This document shows positions 50,467 to 59,003 of a stretch of 64,000 nt of DNA, in pieces. The stretch comes from Mycolicibacterium neoaurum VKM Ac-1815D (GTDB lineage Bacteria > Actinomycetota > Actinomycetes > Mycobacteriales > Mycobacteriaceae), in the NCBI RefSeq assembly GCF_000317305.3, contig NC_023036.2, positions 1,674,001-1,738,000 of the forward strand. The letters are read 5' to 3'. The position numbers and the translations under genes were made by a program. The notes beneath the pieces are model-generated. The model made no database searches and was not told the DNA's origin. It saw only the letters and a program-made list of their open reading frames with translations. Position 1 is the first letter of the stretch. Each line of letters opens with the position of its first letter.

Positions 50467-51705
50467 TTGGTGCCCAAGAAGATGCTGGCGAGCTCGGTGC
50501 TGGCGGTCGCGTTGGTGGTCGCGGGGTGCGCGGGACCCCAGACCCCACCGCCGGGGCCCCAGGCGACCGAGATCCAGCTGCCCGCAGACTATTCCGCGGA
50601 CGGGCCGGGCGCGCTGGTCAGCGCGACCCGGCTGCCGACCGTGGATCGCCGACTGCTGCGGATCACCTCGATCGCCGCGCGCATCTCCTACAACTCGACC
50701 TCCGGGGTCGACGGCAGTCCGCAGGTGGTCACCGGCAGTGTGTTCGTCCCGGACGGCACTCCGCCCGAGGGCGGCTGGCCGACCATCGTGTTCGGGCACG
50801 GCACCACCGGCGTGCTCTCCGAATGCGGCCCCTCGCTGTCGCCGACGCTGCTGGGTTCCGTCGATGCCATCCGGGCGCTGGTCACCCTCGGTTACGTGAT
50901 GGTCGTTCCCGACTACCAGGGGCTGGGCAACACCAACAGCTACCACCCGTACCTGGATGCCACGACCGCCGGATACAACATGGTCGACGCGGCGAGCGCG
51001 GCCAAGCATCTGGTCCCGGACATGTCGGATCGCTGGGTGGCCTTCGGGGTGTCCCAGGGCGGGCAGGCGTCCTGGGCGGCCAACGAGGTGTTCAACACCT
51101 ACGGCGCCCGCGACACCCGGCTGCTCGGATCGGTCAGCGTGTCCCCGGCCGCCGATATCACCGGCCTCGCCGACATGGCCGCCGCAGGCACGCTCTCGGC
51201 CCAGCAGCGCATCGCGATGGTGCTGATCCTGTCCTCGCTACAGAACGCGCACCCCGATCTGAATCTCGACGACTACCGGCGCGGTCTGGTCGCCGAGAAA
51301 TGGGATCTGCTGGCGGGTTGCTCGGTCGACGCCACCGAGGAACGGCTGGAGGTGGCCGAGAAGATCCCGCCGGAGGATCTGCGGCCCGCGACCCCGGAGG
51401 CCGTCGACCGGTTGCGCGGATACCTGCAGCAGATGAGCGGCCTGCCCAAGGCGCCGGCCGCGGCCCCGATGTTCGTGGTGCACGGCGACGCCGACGATGT
51501 GGTGCCGGTGGCCTGGACCTCCGAGGCCGTGCAAAGAGCCTGCAATATGGGCGACACCGTGGCATCGTTCATCGCTGGTGGCCGCGGACACGGCGATTTC
51601 GATCCCATCGTCGCGTTGGACTGGATCATCAAGCGGTTCGCCGACGCACCCGCCGACAGCACATGCAACGTCGAGGGCGGTCCGTCGATACTCAAGAGTG
51701 TCTGA
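50467..51705 (+). CDS. secretory lipase-family lipoprotein, paralogue 2
   Basis: A 412-residue LIP-type hydrolase. A basic n-region and hydrophobic core end in VAGC with Cys21, giving a lipoprotein. It shares DGPGALVSATR, STSGVDGSPQVVTGSVFVPDGTPPEGGWP and FGHGTTG with its paralogues. The triad appears complete: Ser196 in GVSQGG, Asp343 in HGDADDVVP and His375 in GRGHGDF. The start is TTG 50467 or the adjacent GTG 50470, with AGGAG 12 bases upstream. It lies between the second Wzz gene and the OafA-type acyltransferase. Confidence 0.88.
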   Translation: MVPKKMLASSVLAVALVVAGCAGPQTPPPGPQATEIQLPADYSADGPGALVSATRLPTVDRRLLRITSIAARISYNSTSGVDGSPQVVTGSVFVPDGTPPEGGWPTIVFGHGTTGVLSECGPSLSPTLLGSVDAIRALVTLGYVMVVPDYQGLGNTNSYHPYLDATTAGYNMVDAASAAKHLVPDMSDRWVAFGVSQGGQASWAANEVFNTYGARDTRLLGSVSVSPAADITGLADMAAAGTLSAQQRIAMVLILSSLQNAHPDLNLDDYRRGLVAEKWDLLAGCSVDATEERLEVAEKIPPEDLRPATPEAVDRLRGYLQQMSGLPKAPAAAPMFVVHGDADDVVPVAWTSEAVQRACNMGDTVASFIAGGRGHGDFDPIVALDWIIKRFADAPADSTCNVEGGPSILKSV

Positions 51706-51762
51706 CGGGCCCTGGCCGATGCAGGAACCGAACCTCGAACGTCGCTCGACCGGAGAACGCTC

Positions 51763-53040
51763 ATGACAGATACCAACGCGGCACGCGGTGAGGCGCCTGC
51801 GCCGGCCATCGAGTCCCAGGTGGTCGCCAGCTCACCGACCCAGACCCGGATCATCGGGCTGGACGGCATACGCGGTCTGGGTTGCCTCGCAGTCGTCGTC
51901 GGCCATGTGGCGTTGGCCTACTCGCCGGTCACCCACGACAAGGCGTTCCTGGGCGTGCTCGGCCTGGCGCTCATCCTGTTCTTCGTCCTCAGCGGTTTCC
52001 TGCTCTTCCTGCCCTATATCCGGCGGCTCACCAAAGACCGGTCGGCGGCCGCGATGCCCGACACCAAGCAGTACGCGCTGCACCGGATCTTCCGGGTGTT
52101 CCCCGGCTATCTGGTGATCTTCCTGATCTGTAATTACCTGCTGCAGGTGGCCTACGTCGAGAACTCGGCGATCCAGCCGCACGGCACCGACGCGGGCACC
52201 GGGATGATCACCGACCCGTGGGAACTGCTGGCCAACCTGACGCTCACCCAGACCTATTTCCCGGACTATGTGCAGACCGGGATCAGTCCGTCCTGGTCGC
52301 TGACCCTGGAGATCGCGTTCTACGCGTCGTTGCCGCTGCTTGGTCTGCTGTTGTTCACACTGCGCAGGCGCACCGACGTCATGCCGCTGGTGCTGGCCTG
52401 TCTCGCACCGGTCATCCTGCTGACGATCGGTGTGGTGGGGCGGCTGTTCGCGCCGATGGTGTTCGCCGCGACCGGCGCCGACACCGTGACGATGCAGAAC
52501 TGGGGACCAACCTGGGCCGCGGTGTTCATGCGCTGTTTCTTGACCAATGCCGACCTGTTCGCCTACGGCATGTTCGCGGCCATCATCTATGTGGCGATCG
52601 AGCAGGGCGTGTTCTCGGCACCGGCGGCCAAGCGGATCTATCTGCTGTGCTTCCCGCTGCTGATGGTGTCGTTTGTCGGTGCCCTGGCGCTGACCTTCGC
52701 AGGCACCGTATTCGCCACCGCCGGAATCGGTTTCGTCTCCGCGGTGTTCATCGCGATCGTGGTGTTCCCGTTGGCGCGCGGCAGGGATTCGCGGTTGGCC
52801 AGGTTCCTCGACGCCAAACCGTTCTACTTCGTCGGGCTGATCTCGCTGTCGGTCTACCTGTGGCACTACCCGATCCTGTTGCTGCTTGGCCGCTACGGTC
52901 TGGCCGCCGGCGACTCGTGGGGCGGGATGCTGCGTAACGTGGCAGTGGTGGCCATCGTGACGATCGTCGTGGCGACGATCACCTACTACACCGTCGAACG
53001 TCCGGGGCTGGACCTCGTCAAGCGGTTCCGGAAGCGTTGA
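51763..53040 (+). CDS. OafA/YrhL-type membrane acyltransferase (acyltransferase 3 family)
   Basis: A 425-residue protein with about ten membrane segments. It has the acyltransferase-3 hallmark LDGIRGLGCLAVVVGH near residue 30 (R and H motifs) and FFVLSGFLLFLPYI near 70, then SWSLTLEIAFYASLPLLGLL and SVYLWHYPILLLL. Such enzymes move acetyl or acyl groups across the membrane onto surface sugars. It has no C-terminal SGNH domain, so another protein may do the outer transfer, possibly one of the neighbouring hydrolases. TGATG coupling to the next lipase gene. Confidence 0.9.
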   Translation: MTDTNAARGEAPAPAIESQVVASSPTQTRIIGLDGIRGLGCLAVVVGHVALAYSPVTHDKAFLGVLGLALILFFVLSGFLLFLPYIRRLTKDRSAAAMPDTKQYALHRIFRVFPGYLVIFLICNYLLQVAYVENSAIQPHGTDAGTGMITDPWELLANLTLTQTYFPDYVQTGISPSWSLTLEIAFYASLPLLGLLLFTLRRRTDVMPLVLACLAPVILLTIGVVGRLFAPMVFAATGADTVTMQNWGPTWAAVFMRCFLTNADLFAYGMFAAIIYVAIEQGVFSAPAAKRIYLLCFPLLMVSFVGALALTFAGTVFATAGIGFVSAVFIAIVVFPLARGRDSRLARFLDAKPFYFVGLISLSVYLWHYPILLLLGRYGLAAGDSWGGMLRNVAVVAIVTIVVATITYYTVERPGLDLVKRFRKR

Positions 53041-54269
53041 TGCGTCGCAATCTGCTGATCGGCGGTGCACTGGCGGCCGTGCTGGTTCTCGTCGCCGGTG
53101 TGACCGTCGCCGTATCGCCGACCGTCCGCCAACAGCTGGGCCTGTCCGACCCGCCCGCGGCCGCCGCCCGAGCGGAGCCGATTCCGGGAGCCGATCTGTC
53201 CGGGACCGGTCCGGGATCACTGATCAGCGCGATGACGATGCCGGAGTTCAGTCGCAGCCCGCAGGGCTCGCAGATCAGCGCCGCGCGCGTCGTGTACCGA
53301 TCCACCGACGGAGACACTGGGGTACCCACCGAGGTGTCGGGGTCGGTCTTCATCCCGCGCGGGAGCCCGCCGGCGGGCGGCTGGCCCGTCGTCGCGTTCG
53401 GGCACGGCACCGTCGGTATCGACGAGCCGTGCGCGCCCTCGCTGTCGGCGACGCTGCTCGGGATGACCGATTGGGTGGTCAAACTCACCGATCTCGGTTT
53501 CGCGGTCGCGTTCGCCGATTTCCAGGGCCTGGGTGCGCCCGGGGTGCACCCCTACCTGGATTCCCGGACGGCGGGTCTGAACATGATCGACTCGGTGCGC
53601 GCGTTGCGTCACACCTTCGATGACGTGTCGGACCGTTGGGCCGCTCTCGGCGGCTCCCAGGGCGGCGGCGCCGTCTGGGCGGTCGGCGAGCAGGCCGGTA
53701 CCTACGCCCCGGACATGCTGCCCAGCGGCGTGCTGGCACTGGCGCCGGTGGCCGATGTCGCCGGGTTGGTCGACAAGGCCGTCGACGCGACGCTGACCAA
53801 GGAGCAGGGCGCGGCGCTGATCCTGATCATCGAGTCGCTGGCCCGCCTGCACCCGGACATCGATCGCGACGACTACCGCCACGGCGTGGCGGCGGCCCAA
53901 TGGGACACCCTGATCGCCTGTTCCGGCGCGGCGGTGCATGATCGCGAGGGATTCATCGATCAGCTCAAACCCGATGACCTGTCGCCCACCTCACCGGCGG
54001 CCGCCGATCGGTTGCGCGGGTACCTGAAGGCATGGGCGCTGCCGCAGCAGCGGCTGGCGGTCCCGCTGTCGGTCGTCTACGGGGGCAGGGACGAATACAT
54101 CGATCCGCCGTGGACCGAGGCCGCGATTGCGCAGGCGTGTGCACTGGGTGGCAACGTGGTCGCCGATTTCCAGCCCGACAAGGGGCATGGCGATCTCGAC
54201 GTCGCCGATCAGCTCGGCTGGCTCAGCGAGCGCCTTGCCGGGCAGCCGGCGGCCTCCGGGTGCGCCTGA
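53040..54269 (+). CDS. secretory lipase-family protein, paralogue 3 (signal-anchored)
   Basis: A 409-residue LIP-type hydrolase. MRRNLLIGGALAAVLVLVAGVTVAV is a signal or anchor segment without a lipobox Cys. It then follows the paralogue pattern: GTGPGSLISAM, RSTDGDTGVPTEVSGSVFIP, AFGHGTVGIDEPCAPSLSATLLG, Ser206 in GGSQGG, an Asp in GGRDEYIDPPW and the His in DKGHGDLD. A Cys pair (DEPCAPS and the last CA) may form disulfides. ATG 53040 overlaps the OafA-type stop. It is followed by a long gene-free region. Confidence 0.87.
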   Translation: MRRNLLIGGALAAVLVLVAGVTVAVSPTVRQQLGLSDPPAAAARAEPIPGADLSGTGPGSLISAMTMPEFSRSPQGSQISAARVVYRSTDGDTGVPTEVSGSVFIPRGSPPAGGWPVVAFGHGTVGIDEPCAPSLSATLLGMTDWVVKLTDLGFAVAFADFQGLGAPGVHPYLDSRTAGLNMIDSVRALRHTFDDVSDRWAALGGSQGGGAVWAVGEQAGTYAPDMLPSGVLALAPVADVAGLVDKAVDATLTKEQGAALILIIESLARLHPDIDRDDYRHGVAAAQWDTLIACSGAAVHDREGFIDQLKPDDLSPTSPAAADRLRGYLKAWALPQQRLAVPLSVVYGGRDEYIDPPWTEAAIAQACALGGNVVADFQPDKGHGDLDVADQLGWLSERLAGQPAASGCA

Positions 54270-54860
54270 TCCCATTCGCTGCCGGTCCACCCGCCGCCGA
54301 GCCGGCCACTCGCCGTCCCACAGCGTGTCCAGGAGCGTGTTTGCGCACTGTGCGGACGCTCGACCGGCCACATCGTCCGTCCGCTGTCCTGGTGCGCGCA
54401 GCCCGGTGACGGCGCGTGAGCTGCGTCGCCGGCCGCGGACACGCCGGCGTTGCGCCGCCGCCGGGTGCCGCGAGGGGGGCGGAACCGGCGGGGTTGCCGG
54501 AGCCCGATTGCCACGCGGCTAAGCGGGGGTTGTCGCAAGTGTGCGCGGGATCGCATTTTCAGCAATGGCTTTCCGGGTCCGTGACCAGGGTTCGACCGAT
54601 CTCGGTGCCGATGTAACGCTTCGGCTACCCAGACGAAAAGTCTTCAGTACGTCTTATTAACACGGGCGGTTTACGCTAACTGCCTGGTCAAATAGTCGCG
54701 AGCGTCATTTTTGGTCAGCACGGGGGAGTGGCGGCCGCGGGCAAATCAAGATCGTTTGGGCGAGCGAATTTGCGCTCGCGTCAGCCGGTGGCCAGAAATT
54801 TGGGCCAAAATGTTGCAAGTATCAGGAAACAAAGCGATAGTCTTATCCAGCACGCAGTGA
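54270..54860. other. 591-bp region with no gene, AT-rich middle
   Basis: I see no credible gene. 54270-54600 is GC-rich without coding character; 54600-54860 is clearly AT-richer than the window (AAAGTCTTCAGTACGTC, CTTATTAACACGGG, GGTCAAATAGTCGC). A short hairpin (GCGAGCG / CGCTCGC around AATTTG) is at 54760-54779. This is the most likely main promoter and leader of the sugar transferase gene; a possible weak promoter is TTTACG 54670-54675 with TAGTCG 54693-54698. Confidence 0.4.
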
Positions 54861-56384
54861 GTGGTGCAGCAAACGAAGGTGGACGCGCAAGTGACGTTGG
54901 TGAGAGAGACGGAAGCGCCGGTGACCCTGACGGACCCGGCGCCCGTTCGAGATCACGATGGGTTGCTGTGGCAGCGGCGGTACGGTCGTGCGCTGCTCAT
55001 CACCGACATCGTGGTGGTCGGGACGGCGATGGCGTGCGCGCAGATGGTTCGGCTGGGTCGGCCGGTCACCGACTTCGACCCGCTCACCAAGTACTTCGGA
55101 TTGCTCTCGGTCATCTTCGGTCTCATCTGGTTGGGTTTGCTGGCCGCGTACCGCACCCGCTCGCCCCGGATCGTCGGCGCCGGCATGGAGGAGTACCGCC
55201 GGGTCCTGTCGGCCACGTTGTCCACCATCAGCGTGGTGGCTGTCACCCTGATGATCTTCCGGCCGGAATATGCACGCGGATACCTGGCGCTGGCGTTTCC
55301 GCTCGGTCTGGTGTTCCTGTTCGTCGGCCGCAGCGCGTGCCGGCGGGTGCTGTCCTGGTACCGCAAGCGCGGGCAGTGCATCACCTCGGTCGTCGCCGTC
55401 GGTAATGCCGCGGCGGTGCGCAGCCTGGTGCAGTCCCTGGAACGGTCCTGGGGTTACGGCTACTCGGTGGTCGGTGTCTGCCTCACCGGCCGCTCCGGTG
55501 GCGGCACCCTCGATGTCCCCGGTGTCGGGCCGCTGCCCATCCTCGGTGACGAGCATCAGGTCGAAGAGGCCATCGCCAAGGTCAATGCCGATACCGTGGC
55601 GCTCACCACGACCGAACACCTCGGCCCCGATGGTGTCCGCGAGCTGTCCTGGGATCTGGACCGCCTGGGCGTCGACCTGGTCGTATCGCCGGGGATGGTC
55701 GACGTGGCCGGACCGCGGCTGACCATGCGCCCGGTCGCCGGCCTCCCGCTCATCCACGTCGAGAAGCCGCAGTACAGCGGAACCAAGAAGCTGCAGAAGC
55801 GTGCCTTCGACATCTTCGTCTCGGTCAGCGTGCTGCTGGCGGCGTTCCCGCTGCTGCTGGTGAGTGCCATTGCCATCAAGCTGACCAGCCGTGGACCGAT
55901 CTTCTACCTGTCCGAGCGGATCGGACTGGACGGCAAGCCGTTCCAGATGATCAAGCTGCGCACCATGGTGGTGGACGCGGACAAGATGGTGGCCGGCCTC
56001 GCCGAGCTCAACGAGATGGACGGCGGGGTGTTATTCAAGATCCGCCAGGATCCGCGCGTCACCTCCGTCGGCAGGATCCTGCGTCGGTACAGCATCGACG
56101 AGCTGCCGCAGTTCATCAACGTGCTGAAGAAGGAAATGAGTGTCGTCGGGCCGCGGCCGCCGCTGCCCAGTGAGGCCGATGCCTACACCGACCAGGTGCG
56201 GCGTCGGTTGCTCGTGCTGCCGGGCATCACCGGGCTCTGGCAGGTCAGCGGTCGGGCGGATCTGTCCTGGGACGACTCCGTGCGATTGGATCTGTCCTAC
56301 GTCGAGAACTGGTCCATCAGCAGCGATCTGCTGATCGCGGTCAAGACCGTGCGCACCGTGCTCGGCGGTACCGGCGCCTACTGA
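54861..56384 (+). CDS. polyprenyl-phosphate sugar-1-phosphate transferase (WcaJ/GumD-like), initiates the repeat unit
   Basis: A 507-residue protein. Four or five membrane helices (about 40-170) and a central CoA-binding-3-like domain (VAVGNAAAVRSLVQSLE) precede the catalytic bacterial sugar transferase domain: KRAFDIFVSVSVLLAAFP, GPIFYLSERIGLDGKPFQMIKLRTM, ELPQFINVLKKEMSVVGPRPPLPSE, LPGITGLWQVSGR. It would put the first sugar phosphate on undecaprenyl phosphate. GTG 54861 is kept, but GTG 54891, preceded by AAGGTGG, is also possible. Confidence 0.92.
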   Translation: MVQQTKVDAQVTLVRETEAPVTLTDPAPVRDHDGLLWQRRYGRALLITDIVVVGTAMACAQMVRLGRPVTDFDPLTKYFGLLSVIFGLIWLGLLAAYRTRSPRIVGAGMEEYRRVLSATLSTISVVAVTLMIFRPEYARGYLALAFPLGLVFLFVGRSACRRVLSWYRKRGQCITSVVAVGNAAAVRSLVQSLERSWGYGYSVVGVCLTGRSGGGTLDVPGVGPLPILGDEHQVEEAIAKVNADTVALTTTEHLGPDGVRELSWDLDRLGVDLVVSPGMVDVAGPRLTMRPVAGLPLIHVEKPQYSGTKKLQKRAFDIFVSVSVLLAAFPLLLVSAIAIKLTSRGPIFYLSERIGLDGKPFQMIKLRTMVVDADKMVAGLAELNEMDGGVLFKIRQDPRVTSVGRILRRYSIDELPQFINVLKKEMSVVGPRPPLPSEADAYTDQVRRRLLVLPGITGLWQVSGRADLSWDDSVRLDLSYVENWSISSDLLIAVKTVRTVLGGTGAY

Positions 56385-56510
56385 CGGCCACCAGGAACGG
56401 CACCGGCGCTGCGGTAGCGTGGAGTTCGTGCCGTCCGAGGTCAGATCCAGCCGACCACGCCGGCTCTTCGGCACATCGCCCTCACTGTCGCCCTGATCGC
56501 CCAGCTGGCC

Positions 56511-57683
56511 GTGTACGCGGCGTTGGCGCCGTTCGCCGTGCCGATCGGACTCGCGGTCGTCAACACCCTTCCCGGCCCTGGCGGTCCGCCCACCCCCATC
56601 CCGTCGGCGGATCTGAACGTCGGCGGACCGGGATCGTTGGTGTCGGCCACGACCATGCCCGGTGTGACCCGCCGCGTGGAGGCCCGCAACATGCACGCCG
56701 CCCGCGTGCTGTACCGGTCCACCTCCGGCGATTCCGGGGCACCCACCGTGGTGTCCGGGTCGGTGTTCACGCCGCTGGGCGACCCGCCGCCGGGCGGTTG
56801 GCGGGTGGTCGCGATCGGGCACGGCACCGTCGGTATCGACGAGCCGTGCGCGCCATCGCTCTCGGACACCATGTTGGGCGCGCTGGCGTTCGTGACGCCG
56901 TTCATCGATCGCGGCTACGCCGTCGCGGTGCCCGACTACCAGGGGTTGGGCGCCAAGGGGATTCATCCCTATCTCGATGCCAAGACCGCCGGGCTGAACA
57001 TGATCGACAGTGTCCGCGCGTTGCGGCACACCTTCGCCGACGTCTCGGGAACCTGGATGGCTTTCGGACACTCCCAGGGCGGAGCCGCCACCTGGGCGGC
57101 CGACGAGCAGGCGGGCGTGTACGCACCCGAACTGCACCTGCTCGGGGCGGTGGCGGCCGCTCCGGCCGCCGATGTCAGCGGGTTCGTCGACAAGGCGCTG
57201 GCGGGCACCCTGACCTCAGATCAGCTGTTGGCGATGCCCGTCATCGTCGAGGCGCTGGCCCGCGTGCATACCGATCTGAACCGCGACGATTTCCGGGGCG
57301 GGGCGGCCACCGAGAACTGGTCGGTGCTGACAGCATGCCAGGCGCCCGAGATCTACCAGCGCGGTGCGGCCGCCGAGCAGCTGCGGCCCGAGGACGTGGC
57401 ACCGCGCAACGGGGTGGCCGCCGATCGGTTGCGCCAGTTGTTGCGCGCCTGGGCGTTGCCGCAGCGGGCGCTGTCGGCGCCGATGTCGGTCTGGTACGGC
57501 GGTGCCGATACATTGGTCGACGCAGCATGGACCGCCGACGCGATCAAACGCGCATGTGCCTTGGGTGGCACGGTGACGGTCCAGTTCGAGCCGGACAAGG
57601 GGCACGCGGAGGTTGACCTGGTGAGCCAGTTGAACTGGATGGCAACGAGATTCGCCGATCAACCGGTGCGCAATGACTGCTGA
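56511..57683 (+). CDS. secretory lipase-family protein, paralogue 4 (N-terminus uncertain)
   Basis: A LIP-type hydrolase of 390 residues from the first usable start, GTG 56511. It has NVGGPGSLVSATTMPG, RSTSGDSGAPTVVSGSVFTPLGDPPPGGW, IGHGTVGIDEPCAPSLSDTMLG, GHSQGG, GGADTLVDAAW and DKGHAEVD, so the triad is intact. It is closest to paralogue 3. The hydrophobic signal (HIALTVALIAQLAVYAALAPF) begins upstream of GTG 56511, where the same frame has no start codon, while GTG 56428 in another frame gives a basic n-region (SSRPRRLF). A frameshift near 56470 is likely. It overlaps birA by 11 bp. Confidence 0.82.
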   Translation: MYAALAPFAVPIGLAVVNTLPGPGGPPTPIPSADLNVGGPGSLVSATTMPGVTRRVEARNMHAARVLYRSTSGDSGAPTVVSGSVFTPLGDPPPGGWRVVAIGHGTVGIDEPCAPSLSDTMLGALAFVTPFIDRGYAVAVPDYQGLGAKGIHPYLDAKTAGLNMIDSVRALRHTFADVSGTWMAFGHSQGGAATWAADEQAGVYAPELHLLGAVAAAPAADVSGFVDKALAGTLTSDQLLAMPVIVEALARVHTDLNRDDFRGGAATENWSVLTACQAPEIYQRGAAAEQLRPEDVAPRNGVAADRLRQLLRAWALPQRALSAPMSVWYGGADTLVDAAWTADAIKRACALGGTVTVQFEPDKGHAEVDLVSQLNWMATRFADQPVRNDC

Positions 57684-58473
57684 ACGAATCGCCCTCGACG
57701 CCGCGGCGCTACGGGCAGGCCTGGCCGCACCCTGGCAGCGTCTCGACGTCGTCGACGAGACCGGGTCCACCAACGCCGACCTGATCGCCCGTGCCGCCAC
57801 CGAACCGATCGCCGGTGCGGTGCTACTTGCCGAGCATCAGGCCGCCGGTCGCGGCCGTGGCGGACGCGTCTGGGAGGCGGTGCCCCGCGGGCTGGTCATC
57901 GTGTCGGTGGGCATCTCCACCGCCGGAGTCCCCGAACAGCAATGGGGCCTGGTGCCGCTGCTGGCGGGCGTCGCGGTGGTGGACACGATGGCTGCCATCG
58001 GTATCACCGCGGGTTTGAAGTGGCCCAACGACGTCCAGGTCGGGGGAGCAAAGATCGCGGGCATCCTGGCCGAGGTCGCCTCGCCGCAGCCGGTGGTGGT
58101 GTTGGGGATCGGGTTGAACGTGGCCGTCAGCCCCGATGAGCTCGGCCAGGCCAATGCCACCTCGATCCAGATTCTCGGGGGTCCCACCGACCGGACCGAG
58201 ATCGCACGCATCCTGCTGCAGCAGTTGGGCTCTCGGATCACGGCATGGCAGGCCGGCGGCGGTGCCGCGCTGCTGGCCGACTATCGGACGCGCTCGGCAA
58301 CCCTGGGACGATCCGTGCGCGCACTGCTGCCGGGCGGCCGCGAGATCGCGGGCACCGCGACGGGCGTCGACGAGCAGGGTCGATTGTGTATCGACACCGG
58401 GGCGGGCACCGAGGTGGTCGCTGCGGCCGATATTGTGCATTTGCGCCCGTTGTCCGGTGAGGTGTTTGAGTAG
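57673..58473 (+). CDS. birA: biotin--[acetyl-CoA-carboxylase] ligase
   Basis: A 266-residue group I biotin ligase without a DNA-binding domain. DETGSTNADLIARA, the biotin/AMP loop GRGRGGRVWEAVPRGLVIVS, and LKWPNDVQVGGAKIAGILAEV with the catalytic Lys are all present. It joins biotin to the AccA subunits, which fits its place near acc genes. In M. tuberculosis birA is next to accD5; here 21 kb of inserted genes lies between. It overlaps the last lipase gene by 11 bp, so it may be read from the polysaccharide locus. Confidence 0.94.
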   Translation: MTAERIALDAAALRAGLAAPWQRLDVVDETGSTNADLIARAATEPIAGAVLLAEHQAAGRGRGGRVWEAVPRGLVIVSVGISTAGVPEQQWGLVPLLAGVAVVDTMAAIGITAGLKWPNDVQVGGAKIAGILAEVASPQPVVVLGIGLNVAVSPDELGQANATSIQILGGPTDRTEIARILLQQLGSRITAWQAGGGAALLADYRTRSATLGRSVRALLPGGREIAGTATGVDEQGRLCIDTGAGTEVVAAADIVHLRPLSGEVFE

Positions 58474-58484
58474 AGTCCACTGTC

Positions 58485-59003
58485 GTGGGCTATCCAGAAA
58501 ACGTCCTGGCCAGGGATGAACACGTCGTTCTGCACCGGCACCCGCACTGGAAGCGGCTGCTCGGGGCGATCTCGGTGCTGTTGCTGGCCAGTGCCGCCGC
58601 GGCCTTCGCCGCCGGCTGGGTGAATCAGACCGACTGGGACGACAACGCCAAGCGGATCATTTTCGCCGTCCTCGCCGCCATCTGGTTGATTCTGGTCGGC
58701 TGGCTGTCGGTGTGGCCGTTCCTGACGTGGTGGACAACACATTTCGTGATCACCGACCGCCGCGTCATGTTCCGCCACGGCCTGCTGACCCGCAGCGGTA
58801 TCGATATCCCGCTGGCGCGGATCAACAGCGTGGAGTTCACCCACGGGCTGCTCGACCGGATGCTGCGCACCGGCACGCTGATCATCGAATCCGCGTCACA
58901 GGACCCGCTGGAATTCTCCGATATCCCGCGCGTGGAGCAGGTGCATTCCCTGCTCTATCACGAGGTCTTCGACACCCTCGATTCCGAGGAATCGCCCAGC
59001 TGA
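58485..59003 (+). CDS. bPH2-type PH domain membrane protein (Rv3278c homologue)
   Basis: A 172-residue protein. After a short head (VVLHRHPHW), two membrane helices (LLGAISVLLLASAAAAFAAGW and IIFAVLAAIWLILVGWLSVWPFL) precede a bacterial PH domain (FVITDRRVMFRHGLLTRSGIDIPLARINSVEF, then GTLIIESASQDPLEFSDIP). Function unknown; it is conserved next to birA in mycobacteria. GTG start 11 bp after the birA stop. The 3' end overlaps the convergent gtrA-like gene by 46 bp. Confidence 0.88.
   Translation: MGYPENVLARDEHVVLHRHPHWKRLLGAISVLLLASAAAAFAAGWVNQTDWDDNAKRIIFAVLAAIWLILVGWLSVWPFLTWWTTHFVITDRRVMFRHGLLTRSGIDIPLARINSVEFTHGLLDRMLRTGTLIIESASQDPLEFSDIPRVEQVHSLLYHEVFDTLDSEESPS

Noticed and set aside
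54127..54616. Short open frames in the gap before the sugar transferase
   Set aside because: They are Arg/Ala-rich, lack ribosome sites, begin inside the preceding lipase gene in another frame, and resemble nothing known.
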